DNA of 29,118 bases from DASUBV01 sp035763085 (GCA_035763085.1 DASUBV010000032.1:1-29118), one strand, 5' to 3'. Positions 1 to 8,449 are shown, numbered from the stretch's first letter. Numbers and translations: made by a program. Notes: generated from the sequence alone by a model not told the origin.

Positions 1-78
1 ATGGCCGGCGTCCTCGGGGCCAGCGTGCTGTCCTGCGCGATGCTCTCCGCGCTGCGCCAGGCCCGCTGGCCCGCATAG
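1..78 (+). CDS. C-terminal end of an unidentified gene (partial)
   Basis: An open frame in phase 1 runs from the window edge to a TAG at 76-78 and encodes about 25 residues ending ALRQARWPA. The hydrophobic stretch (GVLGASVLSCAMLSAL) followed by basic residues would fit the last membrane helix of an integral membrane protein, but this is inference from a very short piece. The family cannot be named, and the ATG at base 1 is probably an internal methionine. Confidence 0.45.
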   Translation: MAGVLGASVLSCAMLSALRQARWPA

Positions 79-133
79 GCTCGGCACGACACGGCGGATA
101 CGAGCACAGGCCAGGCGCGCGAAGGAGCAGCCC

Positions 134-1027
134 ATGCAGCCGGACGTAAACCAGTTCACCGTGACCGCCCCGGCGGGCCGCCAGCTCCAGGTGCTCACCG
201 CCGGCCCCGAGGACGGGCTGCCGCTGGTCTTCCACAACGGCACCCCGTCGGGTCTGGTGGCCTTCGGCCCGATGGTCGACGCGGCGGCCGAGCGCGGCCT
301 GCGCACCGTGATGTACGCCCGGCCTGGGTATGGTGCCTCGACGCCCGATCCGGGACGGCGGGTTGCGGGCGCCGCCGCTGATGTCGCTGCCGTGCTGGAC
401 AAGCTCGGCGCTGAGCAGTTCGTTACCGCTGGCTGGTCGGGCGGCGGCCCGCATGCGCTGGCGTGCGGTGCGCTGCTGCCGGGGCGGTGCAAGGGTGTGG
501 CATCGATCGCCGGGGTGGCGCCGTTCGGTGCCGAGGGCCTGGACTGGCTGGCGGGCATGGCGGCGGAGAACGTCGCCGAGTTCGGCGCGGCGCTGGCAGG
601 GGAGGCCGAGCTGAACGCCTTCCTGGAGGCCGCCGCGGCCGAGCTGCGCGACGTCACGGCCGACCAGGTGGCCGACGGGCTGGGCGGGCTGGTCTCGCAG
701 GTCGACAAGTCGGTGATCACCGGTGATTTCGCGAGTTACCTGGCGGAGTCCTTCCGCGCGGCGGTCAGCACGGGCATCGCGGGCTGGCGCGAGGATGACC
801 AGGCCTTCGCGGCCGACTGGGGCTTCCCGCTCGGAGAGGGCGCGCCGGTCGCGGTGTGGCAGGGCGACCAGGACATGATGGTGCCGTTCGCGCACGGCGA
901 GTGGCTGGCCGCGCACCTGCCGGGCGCGCACGCTCACCTGATCACCGGCGAGGGTCACCTGAGCCTGGGCGTGTCGGACTACGGCGCGATCCTCGATGAC
1001 CTGCTGACCCTCGCACGTGTCCGCTAG
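134..1027 (+). CDS. alpha/beta-fold hydrolase
   Basis: A 297-residue protein with the complete alpha/beta-hydrolase signature. An oxyanion-type segment HNGTPSG lies at about 34-40. The nucleophile elbow is G100-W-S102-G-G, the acid is D245 or D247 in GDQDMMVP, and the catalytic histidine is H275 in GEGHLS. Length is normal for the family and there is no signal peptide, so it should be cytoplasmic. The start is supported by AGGAG about 7 bases upstream of the ATG. It probably hydrolyses a small ester, lactone or epoxide, but substrate cannot be read from sequence. It stands alone: the gene before ends at 78 and the next genes run leftward. Confidence 0.88.
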   Translation: MQPDVNQFTVTAPAGRQLQVLTAGPEDGLPLVFHNGTPSGLVAFGPMVDAAAERGLRTVMYARPGYGASTPDPGRRVAGAAADVAAVLDKLGAEQFVTAGWSGGGPHALACGALLPGRCKGVASIAGVAPFGAEGLDWLAGMAAENVAEFGAALAGEAELNAFLEAAAAELRDVTADQVADGLGGLVSQVDKSVITGDFASYLAESFRAAVSTGIAGWREDDQAFAADWGFPLGEGAPVAVWQGDQDMMVPFAHGEWLAAHLPGAHAHLITGEGHLSLGVSDYGAILDDLLTLARVR

Positions 1028-1171
1028 CCGCGCGTTCCGCGAACCGGCGCGCTCCGCTCAACCCACGCGCTCTGCTACCCACGGCGCGCTCCTGCGCAAA
1101 GCGCCTGCTCCGCTAACCCCGCGCTCAGCTAACCCGCGCTTTGCTCACTAGGTGGCTCCGCTAACCTGCAG
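1028..1171. repeat. degenerate tandem repeat, about 8 units of 15-20 bp
   Basis: Starting directly after the hydrolase stop, a motif resembling GCGCTCCGCTAACCC recurs about eight times, at about 1028, 1047, 1066, 1082, 1102, 1121, 1136 and 1151. Units vary from 15 to 21 bp and have diverged, but the core CTCCGCTAACC is clear in several. No reading frame explains it, and it sits between two gene 3' ends. It could be a decayed minisatellite or a 3'-end structured region; function unknown. Confidence 0.65.
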
Positions 1172-1200
1172 GGCCCGCTAGCGGCGGGGTGGCCGGGGGC

Positions 1201-1563
1201 TCAGGCCGGCCGGAACCGGAGCGCCGACCAGACGTCGTTGACAGCGATCTGCCGGACGGGCCGGACACCGCCCATGTCGATGACGGCCTTGGCCAGCGAG
1301 TCGCGGTTCAGGTCGGTGCCGAGCTGCCCGGCCTTCGGGTAGCAGATCCAGGCCAGCCGGTCCTCGCGGGCTGCCTCGATAGCTGGCTGGGCCGCGGCGA
1401 GGTCGGCGCGCTGCGCCACGAACGCGATCACCGCGTCGGCCTCGGCCGGGCTGGCCGCGATCTGCAGCGCGCCGTCCCCGTCCAGGTCAGGCCCGTCCGC
1501 CGGAGCCGCGACGACGGAGACGAGCGTGCCGGGCTTGATCTGCAGCCTGCTCACCAGGTCCAT
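1201..1563 (-). CDS. DUF3052-like small protein
   Basis: From the ATG at 1563 this encodes 120 residues beginning MDLVSRLQIKPG. The pattern of an N-terminal LQIKPGTLV, a central AEADAVIAFV, then LAWICYPKAG, TDLNRDSLA and a terminal VWSALRFRP resembles the DUF3052 family of small cytoplasmic actinobacterial proteins, whose role is not established. Longer in-frame starts exist (ATG at 1611 and 1689), but they run into the upstream transglutaminase gene and add a Pro/Arg/Ser-rich segment unlike the domain. No start has a convincing Shine-Dalgarno site. It lies 34 bases downstream of the transglutaminase-like gene and is probably cotranscribed with it. Confidence 0.68.
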   Translation of the reverse strand: MDLVSRLQIKPGTLVSVVAAPADGPDLDGDGALQIAASPAEADAVIAFVAQRADLAAAQPAIEAAREDRLAWICYPKAGQLGTDLNRDSLAKAVIDMGGVRPVRQIAVNDVWSALRFRPA

Positions 1564-1597
1564 CCGGCCAGTATGTCCGCCGGGCGGCGCGGCCGGG

Positions 1598-2482
1598 TCA
1601 GATGGCTTCATCGCGCTGCCGGGCGGCGCTGCGGACCTTCGGCGGCACCCGCAGCCGGTCATCCTGCATGAGATGCTGCAGCTCGGCAAGGGACTCGTCG
1701 GGCTCCCGGGTGAGCGTGGCGAGCTCGTCGAACAGGGCGCCGTCCGCCTCGCTGATGTGGTCGGCGGGCGTGGGCATGATGCCCCAGCAGTCCCAGGGCA
1801 GCAGCTCGATGTTCAGCAAGGCCGCGGCGTCGCGCATCAGGTTGCCGGCGATCCACCAGTCGCCGGACTCCTTGATGATGCTGAGGCCGTAGTCATCCGG
1901 GTCCACTGTGCCGGCCCGGTACTGCGCCCAGGCCTGCCCGGCGATCACGAACCGGTCCCGCGGCACATCGGTGAGGTCGAAGTCGATCGGGAACCACTCG
2001 CGCTGGACATCGTCGATCTGCGCGTCGGCCAGGATCCACCGCTGCTGGTCAGCGTTCCAGTACTCGCAGACCCAGTGGTCCTCGAACATGCTCGTGCCGA
2101 AATACCCGCCGAACCCGCACCGGGCCCGTGCCGGGATGCCGTGCGCCCGGAGCGCGGCGACCGTCAGCACGGTGAAATGCCGGCAGTTCCCGGCGACCCG
2201 CCCGGCCGGCTCGCGGGCGACGCTCAGCGGCCGGCCGTCGCGCGCGATGATCTGCCCCAGCAGCTGATCGACATGCCGCAGGTGCACGGTGGCGCGGTCG
2301 CTGTCGGTCAGCGTCAGGCCGTAGCCCTGGGCCATGTGCTCATGGACCACCAGTCCGTGCGCGACCTCAGCCAGTCCGCCGATGTCGCTCGGCAGCGGCT
2401 CCAGCAAGGCGGCGTACTGACCTGCCGAAGTCATGCGCCCGGGCTCGGTATAGAAGGGAAGGGTCGGCGGGGTGACGCTCAT
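1598..2482 (-). CDS. transglutaminase-like (papain-fold) domain protein
   Basis: With the ATG at 2482 the protein has 294 residues starting MSVTPPTLPF. A transglutaminase/protease-like core is visible: the catalytic cysteine is probably C100 in GNCRHFTVL, the histidine H136 in EDHWVCEYW, and the aspartate D153 in ILADAQID. The order and spacing of Cys, His and Asp fit the microbial transglutaminase-like superfamily, whose members are more often peptidases or amidases than cross-linking enzymes. No signal peptide is seen. A longer frame opens at 2680 but overlaps the divergent gene's start at 2666, and its first 66 residues look non-domain. The divergent 183-bp gap should hold both promoters. 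Confidence 0.8.
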   Translation of the reverse strand: MSVTPPTLPFYTEPGRMTSAGQYAALLEPLPSDIGGLAEVAHGLVVHEHMAQGYGLTLTDSDRATVHLRHVDQLLGQIIARDGRPLSVAREPAGRVAGNCRHFTVLTVAALRAHGIPARARCGFGGYFGTSMFEDHWVCEYWNADQQRWILADAQIDDVQREWFPIDFDLTDVPRDRFVIAGQAWAQYRAGTVDPDDYGLSIIKESGDWWIAGNLMRDAAALLNIELLPWDCWGIMPTPADHISEADGALFDELATLTREPDESLAELQHLMQDDRLRVPPKVRSAARQRDEAI

Positions 2483-2665
2483 GCTCGCGAGGCTACGCCG
2501 CGGATCTGACAGCACGGCCACGGCTGGACGGGCCGGTGGACCGGCGCTGGCGCCGGACCACCCCGGCGCCGCGATCACCCGCTGCGGGCGAGGCTGGCCC
2601 TGGCCTGCTCTGCCTATCGTCGCTCCGAACTGGTCTGGCGCGCATGCGCCGAGTAAGGGGTACCG

Positions 2666-3091
2666 ATGCCAACAGCTCACGCCAGGCCCTCGTCCCTGGC
2701 ATCCGATCCGGTCAGGCAGTTCTTCGGGGTACTAGCCCAGCCAGGGCACCTGACGACGTTCGAAGGCGAGTCAGCGACACTGCGGTTTGACGTAGCCGAT
2801 AACGAGCGCGTCGAGCGCTGGCACGTGACCGTAATGAATGGCGATGTGACCGTGACGCGCCGAAACAGCCCGGCCGCCGTTGTCGTCCGGGTTCAGCGCC
2901 CCGACTTCGAGGCGATAGTCACCGGCCGGATGAACGCTCAGGCGGCCCTGCTGCGCGGCCTGATGACCTTTGACGGGGACATCGCTGACCTGATGATGTT
3001 CCAGCGCTGCCTGCCAGGCCCGCCGGGCTCCACCGGCAGGATCGCGCCGGTCACTTCCAAGATGGTCATGTCGCAGCGGAGGCCGTCATGA
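2666..3091 (+). CDS. SCP2 sterol-transfer-like domain protein
   Basis: A 141-residue protein with an SCP2-type layout: a helical N-terminus (PVRQFFGVLAQPG), beta strands (ATLRFDVAD, RWHVTVMNGDVTV), the segment ADFEAIVTGR-like at 90-100 (seen as PDFEAIVTGRMN), then LLRGLMTFDGDIADLMMFQR, a typical SCP2 C-terminal helix. Such domains bind lipids or hydrophobic ligands or sit beside enzymes as accessory units. Its stop overlaps the next gene's start by 4 bases (ATGA at 3088-3091), so it is translationally coupled to the glucosidase. The start has AGGGG about 6 bases upstream. It could be a regulatory or binding partner of the glucosidase; that is inference from the coupling. Confidence 0.78.
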   Translation: MPTAHARPSSLASDPVRQFFGVLAQPGHLTTFEGESATLRFDVADNERVERWHVTVMNGDVTVTRRNSPAAVVVRVQRPDFEAIVTGRMNAQAALLRGLMTFDGDIADLMMFQRCLPGPPGSTGRIAPVTSKMVMSQRRPS

Positions 3092-5148
3092 GCGATGAAC
3101 TAGTGCAGATTCTCGAGGGCAACACCTTCGTGGTCAGCGACGATCGTGGCGACATCGAGGCATCCCTGACCGACCCGACTGGCCTTTTCTCCTTCGACAC
3201 CCGCTTCCTTTCCCGGTGGGTGCTGAAGCTCAACGGCCAGCGTCTCAAGGCTCTGTCCACCGACGACATGCAATATTTCCGGACCCGCTTCTTCCTGGTG
3301 CCCGGCACCGGCACGGTCTATGTCGACGCCAGGCTCTCGGTCATCCGCCAGCGGGAAGTGGCCGACGGATTCCACGAGGAACTGCGGATCCTGAACCACG
3401 AGAGCACGCCGGCCGACCTCGATGTCCGCATTGACGCGGCCAGCGACTTCGCCGACCTGTTCGAGGTCAAGGATGCCCTGAAGAAGACGGGACGCTACGA
3501 CAGCAAGGTCGCGGACAACAAGCTGGTGCTGAGGTACACGCGCGAGACCTACTGCCGCGAGACCTGGGTGTCGTCGACATCGCCGGCCAGGCTCGATCCG
3601 GGCGGCCTTTCCTTCCGCATCACGGTTCCAGCCCATGGCGAGTGGAAGACCGAGATCGACGTCGTGACGTCGATGGGATCGGACAGCCGTTCCGCTCAGG
3701 GTCCCACCCGGATCCGCGGTGAGCGCAGGGTCCGCCGGGACATGAGCAGAGGGGCGGAGAAGTGGATTCAGCGGGCACCCCGCCTGGAGAGTGACTGGGA
3801 ACCGCTCGAGCCGATCTACCGCCGGTGCCTGACCGACCTCGCCGCGCTTCGCTTCTCCACGCTGACGATGCCCGACCGCGCCCTGCCGGCGGCCGGGCTC
3901 CCGTGGTTCATGACGATCTTCGGCCGGGACAGCATCTTCACCAGCCTGCAGGCCCTGCCGTTCACCCCGGAGCTTGCGGCGACGACGCTGATGGCACTGG
4001 CCGAGCGGCAGGGCACCCGGATCGACGACTTCAGGGACGAGGATCCCGGCCGGATCCTGCACGAGATGCGCTACGGGGAGATGACTGCGTTCGAAGAGCG
4101 GCCGCACTCTCCGTACTACGGCAATGCCGACGCCACTCCGCTGTTTGTTGTGCTGCTCGATGAGTACGAGCGCTGGACGGGCGACACCGGGCTCGTGAAG
4201 CACCTTGAGCACGCCGCGCGGGCGGCGCTGAACTGGATCGACGACTACGCCGACCTGCAGGGCAACGGCTACGTGTCCTATCAGCGCCGCAACACCAAGA
4301 GCGGGCTGGAGAACCAGTGCTGGAAAGACTCGTGGGACTCGATCTCCTACCGCAACGGCGATCTGCCGGGGTTCCCGCGGGCCACATGTGAGCTCCAGGG
4401 GTATGCCTACGACGCGAAGATGCGCGGCGCCCGGCTGGCCCGGCTGGTCTGGAAGGATCCCGCATTCGCCGACCGGCTCGAGAAGGAAGCCGCCGACCTG
4501 AAGCGCCGGTTCAACCGGGATTACTGGGTCGAGGATGGCGGGTATTTCGCCGTCGCTCTCGACGCGGACGGCCGCCAGGTGGACTCGCTCACCTCTAATA
4601 ACGGTCACCTGCTGTGGAGCGGGATCGTCGACAAGCCCCGGGCGCGCGCGGTCGCGCGGCATCTGCTCGGGCCCCGGCTGTTCTCTGGATGGGGCGTGCG
4701 AACGCTCGCCGAGGGGGAAGCCCGGTACAACCCGATCGGCTATCACGTGGGAACGGTGTGGCCGTTCGACAACTCCTTCATTGCCTGGGGTCTGCGCCGC
4801 TACGGCTTCAAGGAGGAAGCCGCGCACGTGGTCGCCGGGATCCTGCAAGCGGCCGAGGTGTTCGCCGGCCGCCTCCCTGAGGCCTTCGGTGGCTACCCGC
4901 GCAGCCTGACGAAGTACCCGGTCCAGTATCCGACGGCGTGCAGCCCGCAGGCCTGGTCGACCGGCGCGCCGCTGCTCATGCTGCGGGTCGCGCTGGGCCT
5001 CGAGCCGAGCGGGGACAACCTGATCGTTGATCCAGCGCTGCCCAGCTGGATCGGCAACCTGGAGATCCTTGACCTGCCCGGCCGCTGGAAGCGGATCGAC
5101 GCCTTCGGCCGGGGCCGGGTGAATACCGACCGGCTGCTGTCACGCTGA
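3088..5148 (+). CDS. amylo-alpha-1,6-glucosidase / glycogen debranching-type glycosidase
   Basis: A 686-residue cytoplasmic protein. Residues about 10-205 form the beta-rich N-terminal domain seen in bacterial debranching-type enzymes (GDE_N-like: SFDTRFLSRW, then a double-psi-like run to about 200). Residues about 230-660 form an (alpha/alpha)6 glycosidase domain with PWFMTIFGRDS at 272-282, a CWKDSWDS segment at about 411-418 and LPEAFGG with E598. The two acidic sites are candidates for general acid and base by analogy with GH15-like folds. Expected activity is removal of alpha-1,6-linked glucose or related oligosaccharide trimming. It is coupled to the SCP2-like gene and followed within 25 bases by a strong terminator, so the two form one transcript. 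Confidence 0.85.
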   Translation: MSDELVQILEGNTFVVSDDRGDIEASLTDPTGLFSFDTRFLSRWVLKLNGQRLKALSTDDMQYFRTRFFLVPGTGTVYVDARLSVIRQREVADGFHEELRILNHESTPADLDVRIDAASDFADLFEVKDALKKTGRYDSKVADNKLVLRYTRETYCRETWVSSTSPARLDPGGLSFRITVPAHGEWKTEIDVVTSMGSDSRSAQGPTRIRGERRVRRDMSRGAEKWIQRAPRLESDWEPLEPIYRRCLTDLAALRFSTLTMPDRALPAAGLPWFMTIFGRDSIFTSLQALPFTPELAATTLMALAERQGTRIDDFRDEDPGRILHEMRYGEMTAFEERPHSPYYGNADATPLFVVLLDEYERWTGDTGLVKHLEHAARAALNWIDDYADLQGNGYVSYQRRNTKSGLENQCWKDSWDSISYRNGDLPGFPRATCELQGYAYDAKMRGARLARLVWKDPAFADRLEKEAADLKRRFNRDYWVEDGGYFAVALDADGRQVDSLTSNNGHLLWSGIVDKPRARAVARHLLGPRLFSGWGVRTLAEGEARYNPIGYHVGTVWPFDNSFIAWGLRRYGFKEEAAHVVAGILQAAEVFAGRLPEAFGGYPRSLTKYPVQYPTACSPQAWSTGAPLLMLRVALGLEPSGDNLIVDPALPSWIGNLEILDLPGRWKRIDAFGRGRVNTDRLLSR

Positions 5149-5170
5149 CGCTGCCGGCCAGGGAGGGTGC

Positions 5171-5203
5171 GGGGCAGGCTGCCCGGGGGAGGCAGCCTGC
5201 CCC
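5171..5203 (+). terminator. perfect hairpin terminator after the glucosidase
   Basis: A perfect 13-bp inverted repeat: GGGGCAGGCTGCC at 5171-5183 and GGCAGCCTGCCCC at 5191-5203 enclose a 7-base loop. It begins 23 bases after the glucosidase stop. There is no T-tract, which is common for actinobacterial hairpin terminators. The rest of the gap to 5393 holds only G/C-rich imperfect inverted repeats and no gene. Confidence 0.85.
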
Positions 5204-5381
5204 GTGGCCCGGCTCGTCAGCCGGACGTGTTCCTGGCGACCACCCTGCGGGGCCAGGCTGGCCCGGTCCTGCGCCCGGAATCTGCGCCCGCTCTGAGCCC
5301 GGGGCCCCCTGACCCGCCGCTGAGCTGGGGCTCAGCAGCAGCTGTGCGGCCCCGGCGCCGGCCGGAGGGCCGGTTCCGGCG

Positions 5382-5387
5382 TACCGT
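5382..5387 (+). promoter_or_regulatory. -10-like TACCGT placing the start of transcription at the GTG
   Basis: TACCGT ends 6 bases before the GTG at 5394. In actinobacteria this spacing would give a leaderless mRNA beginning at or next to the start codon, which would explain the lack of a Shine-Dalgarno site there. No clear -35 is seen, so this is tentative. Confidence 0.4.
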
Positions 5388-5393
5388 GTCCTG

Positions 5394-6218
5394 GTGCCTG
5401 ATAGTGACAGGAGAAGTACAACGAGTGACGAGACTGGCGCGGGCCAGGCCACCTCGGCCGGCCCGCCCGGCCCCGGCGCCCGGCCGGGCCGGCCCCCGGC
5501 CAGGGCCAAGCTCGACATGCGGGCCACGCTCGCCGCCGCGGCCCGGTCCGGCCGCCAGCATGCCGCCCGGATCCTGCCGGTGGCCATCGCCGTGTCGCTG
5601 CTCGCTGCCGTCGGCGACATCCTCGTCGACCAGCTCATCGACCCGGGCAACGCCACCGCCTGGACCTTCGCCGAGCTCGGCACCAGCGCCGTCAGCCTGC
5701 TCGGCACCGTGTTCTTGTCCGGGCTCATCTGCCGGCTCACCAGCGCGACCGAGGCCGGCGGCCAGCGGCCCAGCCTCGGTCAGGTGGCCCGGTCGCTGCC
5801 CTGGGTGCGGCTGGTCCTGGGCGACATCGCCGTGGTGCTGATCGTCCTGGCGGGGGTGCTGCTGCTGGTGATCCCCGGCCTCATCGCCCTCACTCTGCTG
5901 GCCATCACCGGGCCGGTTATCGAGATCGAGGACCGGAAGGTCGCCGCCGCCCTGCGCCGGTCCGCGCAGCTGATCCGCTCGGCGTACTGGCGCTGCTTCC
6001 TGCTCGCCGGGCTGCCGCTGATGCTGGTCAACGAGCTGGAGGCGGTGCTGCCCGAGCCGCACGCGGGCGGCGAGATCGCCGAGGTGCTGGCCATCAAGGG
6101 CATCGTGGAGGGCGCGGTCGAGGCCGCCATCAGCCTCGTGCTGGTCGCGCTGACCTTCCGGCTGATCGGCATGGAGAAGACCGCGGGCCAGGCGGCCGCG
6201 GCGGAAGGAGCCCGGTGA
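5394..6218 (+). CDS. multi-pass membrane protein (YciC/GPDPase-membrane-domain-like)
   Basis: A 274-residue protein with an about 40-residue Pro/Gly/Ala/Arg-rich disordered N-terminus and then several hydrophobic segments (about 60-75, 92-112, 140-172, 198-215, 240-258). The motif VIPGLIALTLLAITGPVIEIEDRKVAAALRRSAQLI is of the kind seen in the membrane-domain families related to YciC and glycerophosphodiester phosphodiesterase membrane domains, where a regularly placed pattern of VPG, E and R residues follows a long helix. Function is unknown. The GTG at 5394 suits a leaderless start; an ATG at 5517 that removes the disordered tail is the alternative. It overlaps the next gene by 4 bases (GTGA). 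Confidence 0.7.
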   Translation: MPDSDRRSTTSDETGAGQATSAGPPGPGARPGRPPARAKLDMRATLAAAARSGRQHAARILPVAIAVSLLAAVGDILVDQLIDPGNATAWTFAELGTSAVSLLGTVFLSGLICRLTSATEAGGQRPSLGQVARSLPWVRLVLGDIAVVLIVLAGVLLLVIPGLIALTLLAITGPVIEIEDRKVAAALRRSAQLIRSAYWRCFLLAGLPLMLVNELEAVLPEPHAGGEIAEVLAIKGIVEGAVEAAISLVLVALTFRLIGMEKTAGQAAAAEGAR

Positions 6219-6958
6219 CCGACAGCGCCCGCAGCGCCGACCCGCTGGAGGCCGGCAGCCCGCTGCGCACGCCCAAGGCGGCAGCCATGGCCGGCATCCT
6301 GTTCGCGGTGCTGACGGCGGCCGTGCTGATCATCTTGCGGCTGTCCACGCCCGCGAACCCGGCCAGCCCCGGCCAGTGGCTGTCCGACTCGGCGCGGCGC
6401 ACCGGCATCAACGTCGCCCTCAACCTGGTCCCGTTCGCCGGGATCGCCTTTCTGTGGTTCATCGGCGTGCTGCGCGACCGGATCGGCGGCCGGGAGGACC
6501 GGTTCTTCGCGACCGTGTTCCTGGGCAGCGGACTGCTGTTCATCGCCGTGTTCTTCGTCGCCGCGGCGGTGGCGGGCGGCCTGGTCGACGCCGGGCTCGC
6601 CAACCCGCACGCCCGGGCCGGGTCGGCCACGCTGACCCTGGGCCACAACTCCGCGTCCATCCTGCTCAACACCTATGCCGTCCGGATGGCCGCGGTGTTC
6701 ACGCTGACCACCGTGACCATCGCCCGGCGCACGGCGTTCGTGCCCCGGTGGCTGTGGGTGGCGGGCCTGGTGACCGGGGTGGTGCTGCTGGTCGGTTCCG
6801 GCGTCTCGCCGTGGTCGGAGCTGCTGTTCCCGGCCTGGATCCTGGCCCTGAGCATCGAGATCCTGCTGAACCCGGCCAGCAAGCGCGGGCCGGCCAGTCC
6901 CGGCACCCCGCCGGGGCCAGCAGGCCCGGAGCCGGCTAGCGACCCCGGGGCAGCGTGA
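6215..6958 (+). CDS. conserved-looking six-helix membrane protein, unknown function
   Basis: A 247-residue protein starting with GTG, preceded by GGAAGGAG at ideal distance and overlapping the previous stop by 4 bases, so the two are translationally coupled. About six hydrophobic helices are visible (about 25-42, 65-85, 100-125, 150-172, 178-196, 200-220), with a Pro/Gly-rich cytoplasmic tail. I do not recognise a catalytic motif. Its partner upstream is also a membrane protein, so they may form one complex. Its 3' end overlaps the 3' end of the leftward histidine kinase gene by 23 bases (6936-6958). Confidence 0.7.
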   Translation: MTDSARSADPLEAGSPLRTPKAAAMAGILFAVLTAAVLIILRLSTPANPASPGQWLSDSARRTGINVALNLVPFAGIAFLWFIGVLRDRIGGREDRFFATVFLGSGLLFIAVFFVAAAVAGGLVDAGLANPHARAGSATLTLGHNSASILLNTYAVRMAAVFTLTTVTIARRTAFVPRWLWVAGLVTGVVLLVGSGVSPWSELLFPAWILALSIEILLNPASKRGPASPGTPPGPAGPEPASDPGAA

Positions 6959-8444
6959 CGGTGAACCGGGTCAGGCCCGGCTGGCTGGCCACCGTGACCT
7001 GACCGTGGTGCGCGGCGGTGACCGCGTCCACGATGGCCAGGCCCAGCCCGGTGCCGCCCGCCGCGGGCGAGCGCGAGCCGTCGCCGCGGACGAACCGCTC
7101 GAACATGGCCGGCTGCAGCTCCGCCGGGATGCCCGGCCCGTCGTCGGTCACGCTCACCGTCACCGCGGCCGCCTCGGCGCTCAGCGCCACCGTCACCGTG
7201 GTGCCCGGCGGGGTGTGCCGGGCCGCGTTGGACAGCAGGTTGGCCAGCACCTGGTGCAGCCGGTGCGCGTCGCCGCGGACCACCACCGGCTCGCCAGGCA
7301 GGTCCAGCCGCCAGCGGTGGCCGGGCCCGGCGGCGCGGGCGTCGCTGGTCACGTCGATGGCCAGCCGGGTCAGGTCCACCGGCTCGCTGGCCAGCGGCCG
7401 GCCCGCGTCCAGCTGGGCCAGCAGCAGCAGCTCGTCGACCAGCACGCTCATCCGCGCCGACTCCGCCTCCACCCGGCTCAGGGCATGCGCCAGGTCCGGC
7501 GGCACCGGGCCCGGATGATGGCGGGCCAGCTCGGCGTAGCCGCGGATCGCCGCCAGCGGGGTGCGCAGCTCATGACTGGCGTCGGCGGCGAACCGGCGCA
7601 GCCGGCTCTCGCTGGCCGCGCGCCGGGCCAGCGCCGCCTCCACGTGCCCGAGCATCCGGTTGAGCGCCGCGCCGACCTGGCCGACCTCGGTCGCCGGGTT
7701 GGCGTCCGGCACCCGCTCGGGCAGCGCCACCTCGCCGGTGCCCAGCGGCAGCTCGGTGACCCGCCGCGCGGTGGCCGCGACCCGGCGCAGCGGCCGCAGC
7801 GACACCCGCACCCAGGCGGTGCCGATCAGCCCGGTGAGCAGCAGCGCGATCGCGAAGATCACGCACTCGGCGATGGCCACCTGGCGCAGCGTGTCGGTCA
7901 CCGGCGCCAGCGGCAGGCCGCTGACGAACACGTCGCTGCCGCTGCCGGTGGCCGCCATCAGGTAGCTGCCGTGCGCGGCCAGCGTCACCGTCCGCGGCCC
8001 GCCGTTGACCGGCAGCTCGCCCAGCGTCCGCCGCTCGGCCGCGGTCAGCGCGCAGTAGCCGTCGGCGTTGGCCAGGAACGGCTTGCTCACGGTCCGGTAG
8101 TCGTCGCCATCGGCGGAGGCCAGGCTGACCGCGCTGAAGGTGCCCTCGTTCTGCTGCTGCGCGCACGCGTGCGGGCTGCCGGCCGGCGACGGGCGGGTGC
8201 CGTGGCCGCCGTCATCGCCGGGCGGCGCGGGCGGCGGGTGCATGCACCGGGCGTACCGGGCGCTGGCGTCCGACAGCTGCTGCTCCAGGCCGCTGATCAG
8301 CACCGCGTGCAGGTGCGCGTAGGTCACCGCGCCGATCCCGGCGCAGGCCAGCACCAGCGTGGCCAGCAGCCCGGCGATCAGCCGCCCGCGCAGCGTCCGC
8401 CCGGCCAGCCACCGGCTGACCCTGCCCCCGCCGCGCGCCGCCAT
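6936..8444 (-). CDS. membrane sensor histidine kinase
   Basis: From ATG at 8444 it encodes 502 residues. TM1 is about 22-45, an extracytoplasmic sensor about 46-187, TM2 about 190-212, HAMP about 212-268, then the DHp helix with SHELRTPL (phosphoacceptor H291), N-box NLLSNAARH (N406), G1 box DDGPGIP (435-440) and G2 box GGTGLGLAI (463-471). All catalytic boxes are intact. The sensor region holds three cysteines (C67, C94, C131) and a His/Pro/Gly-rich loop at 68-92. Its start lies 5 bases after the response regulator stop, so it is the last gene of the five-gene operon. An apparent longer frame to 8912 reads through the regulator gene out of phase and is not real. The cysteines could make it redox responsive; that is inference. 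Confidence 0.93.
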   Translation of the reverse strand: MAARGGGRVSRWLAGRTLRGRLIAGLLATLVLACAGIGAVTYAHLHAVLISGLEQQLSDASARYARCMHPPPAPPGDDGGHGTRPSPAGSPHACAQQQNEGTFSAVSLASADGDDYRTVSKPFLANADGYCALTAAERRTLGELPVNGGPRTVTLAAHGSYLMAATGSGSDVFVSGLPLAPVTDTLRQVAIAECVIFAIALLLTGLIGTAWVRVSLRPLRRVAATARRVTELPLGTGEVALPERVPDANPATEVGQVGAALNRMLGHVEAALARRAASESRLRRFAADASHELRTPLAAIRGYAELARHHPGPVPPDLAHALSRVEAESARMSVLVDELLLLAQLDAGRPLASEPVDLTRLAIDVTSDARAAGPGHRWRLDLPGEPVVVRGDAHRLHQVLANLLSNAARHTPPGTTVTVALSAEAAAVTVSVTDDGPGIPAELQPAMFERFVRGDGSRSPAAGGTGLGLAIVDAVTAAHHGQVTVASQPGLTRFTVTLPRGR

Positions 8445-8449
8445 CGCCG

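Noticed and set aside
1028..1171. CRISPR array
   Set aside because: Units are short, directly abutting and diverged; there are no unique spacers and no cas genes.
3100..4848. A 582-codon frame antisense to the glucosidase
   Set aside because: It is a composition shadow of a GC-rich gene: no domain, no start site, and the sense strand has a full enzyme.
5167..5841. Frame starting in the terminator hairpin and overlapping the membrane protein gene
   Set aside because: It is Pro/Arg/Ser-rich, has no domain and would begin inside a terminator; the 5394 frame has clear membrane helices.
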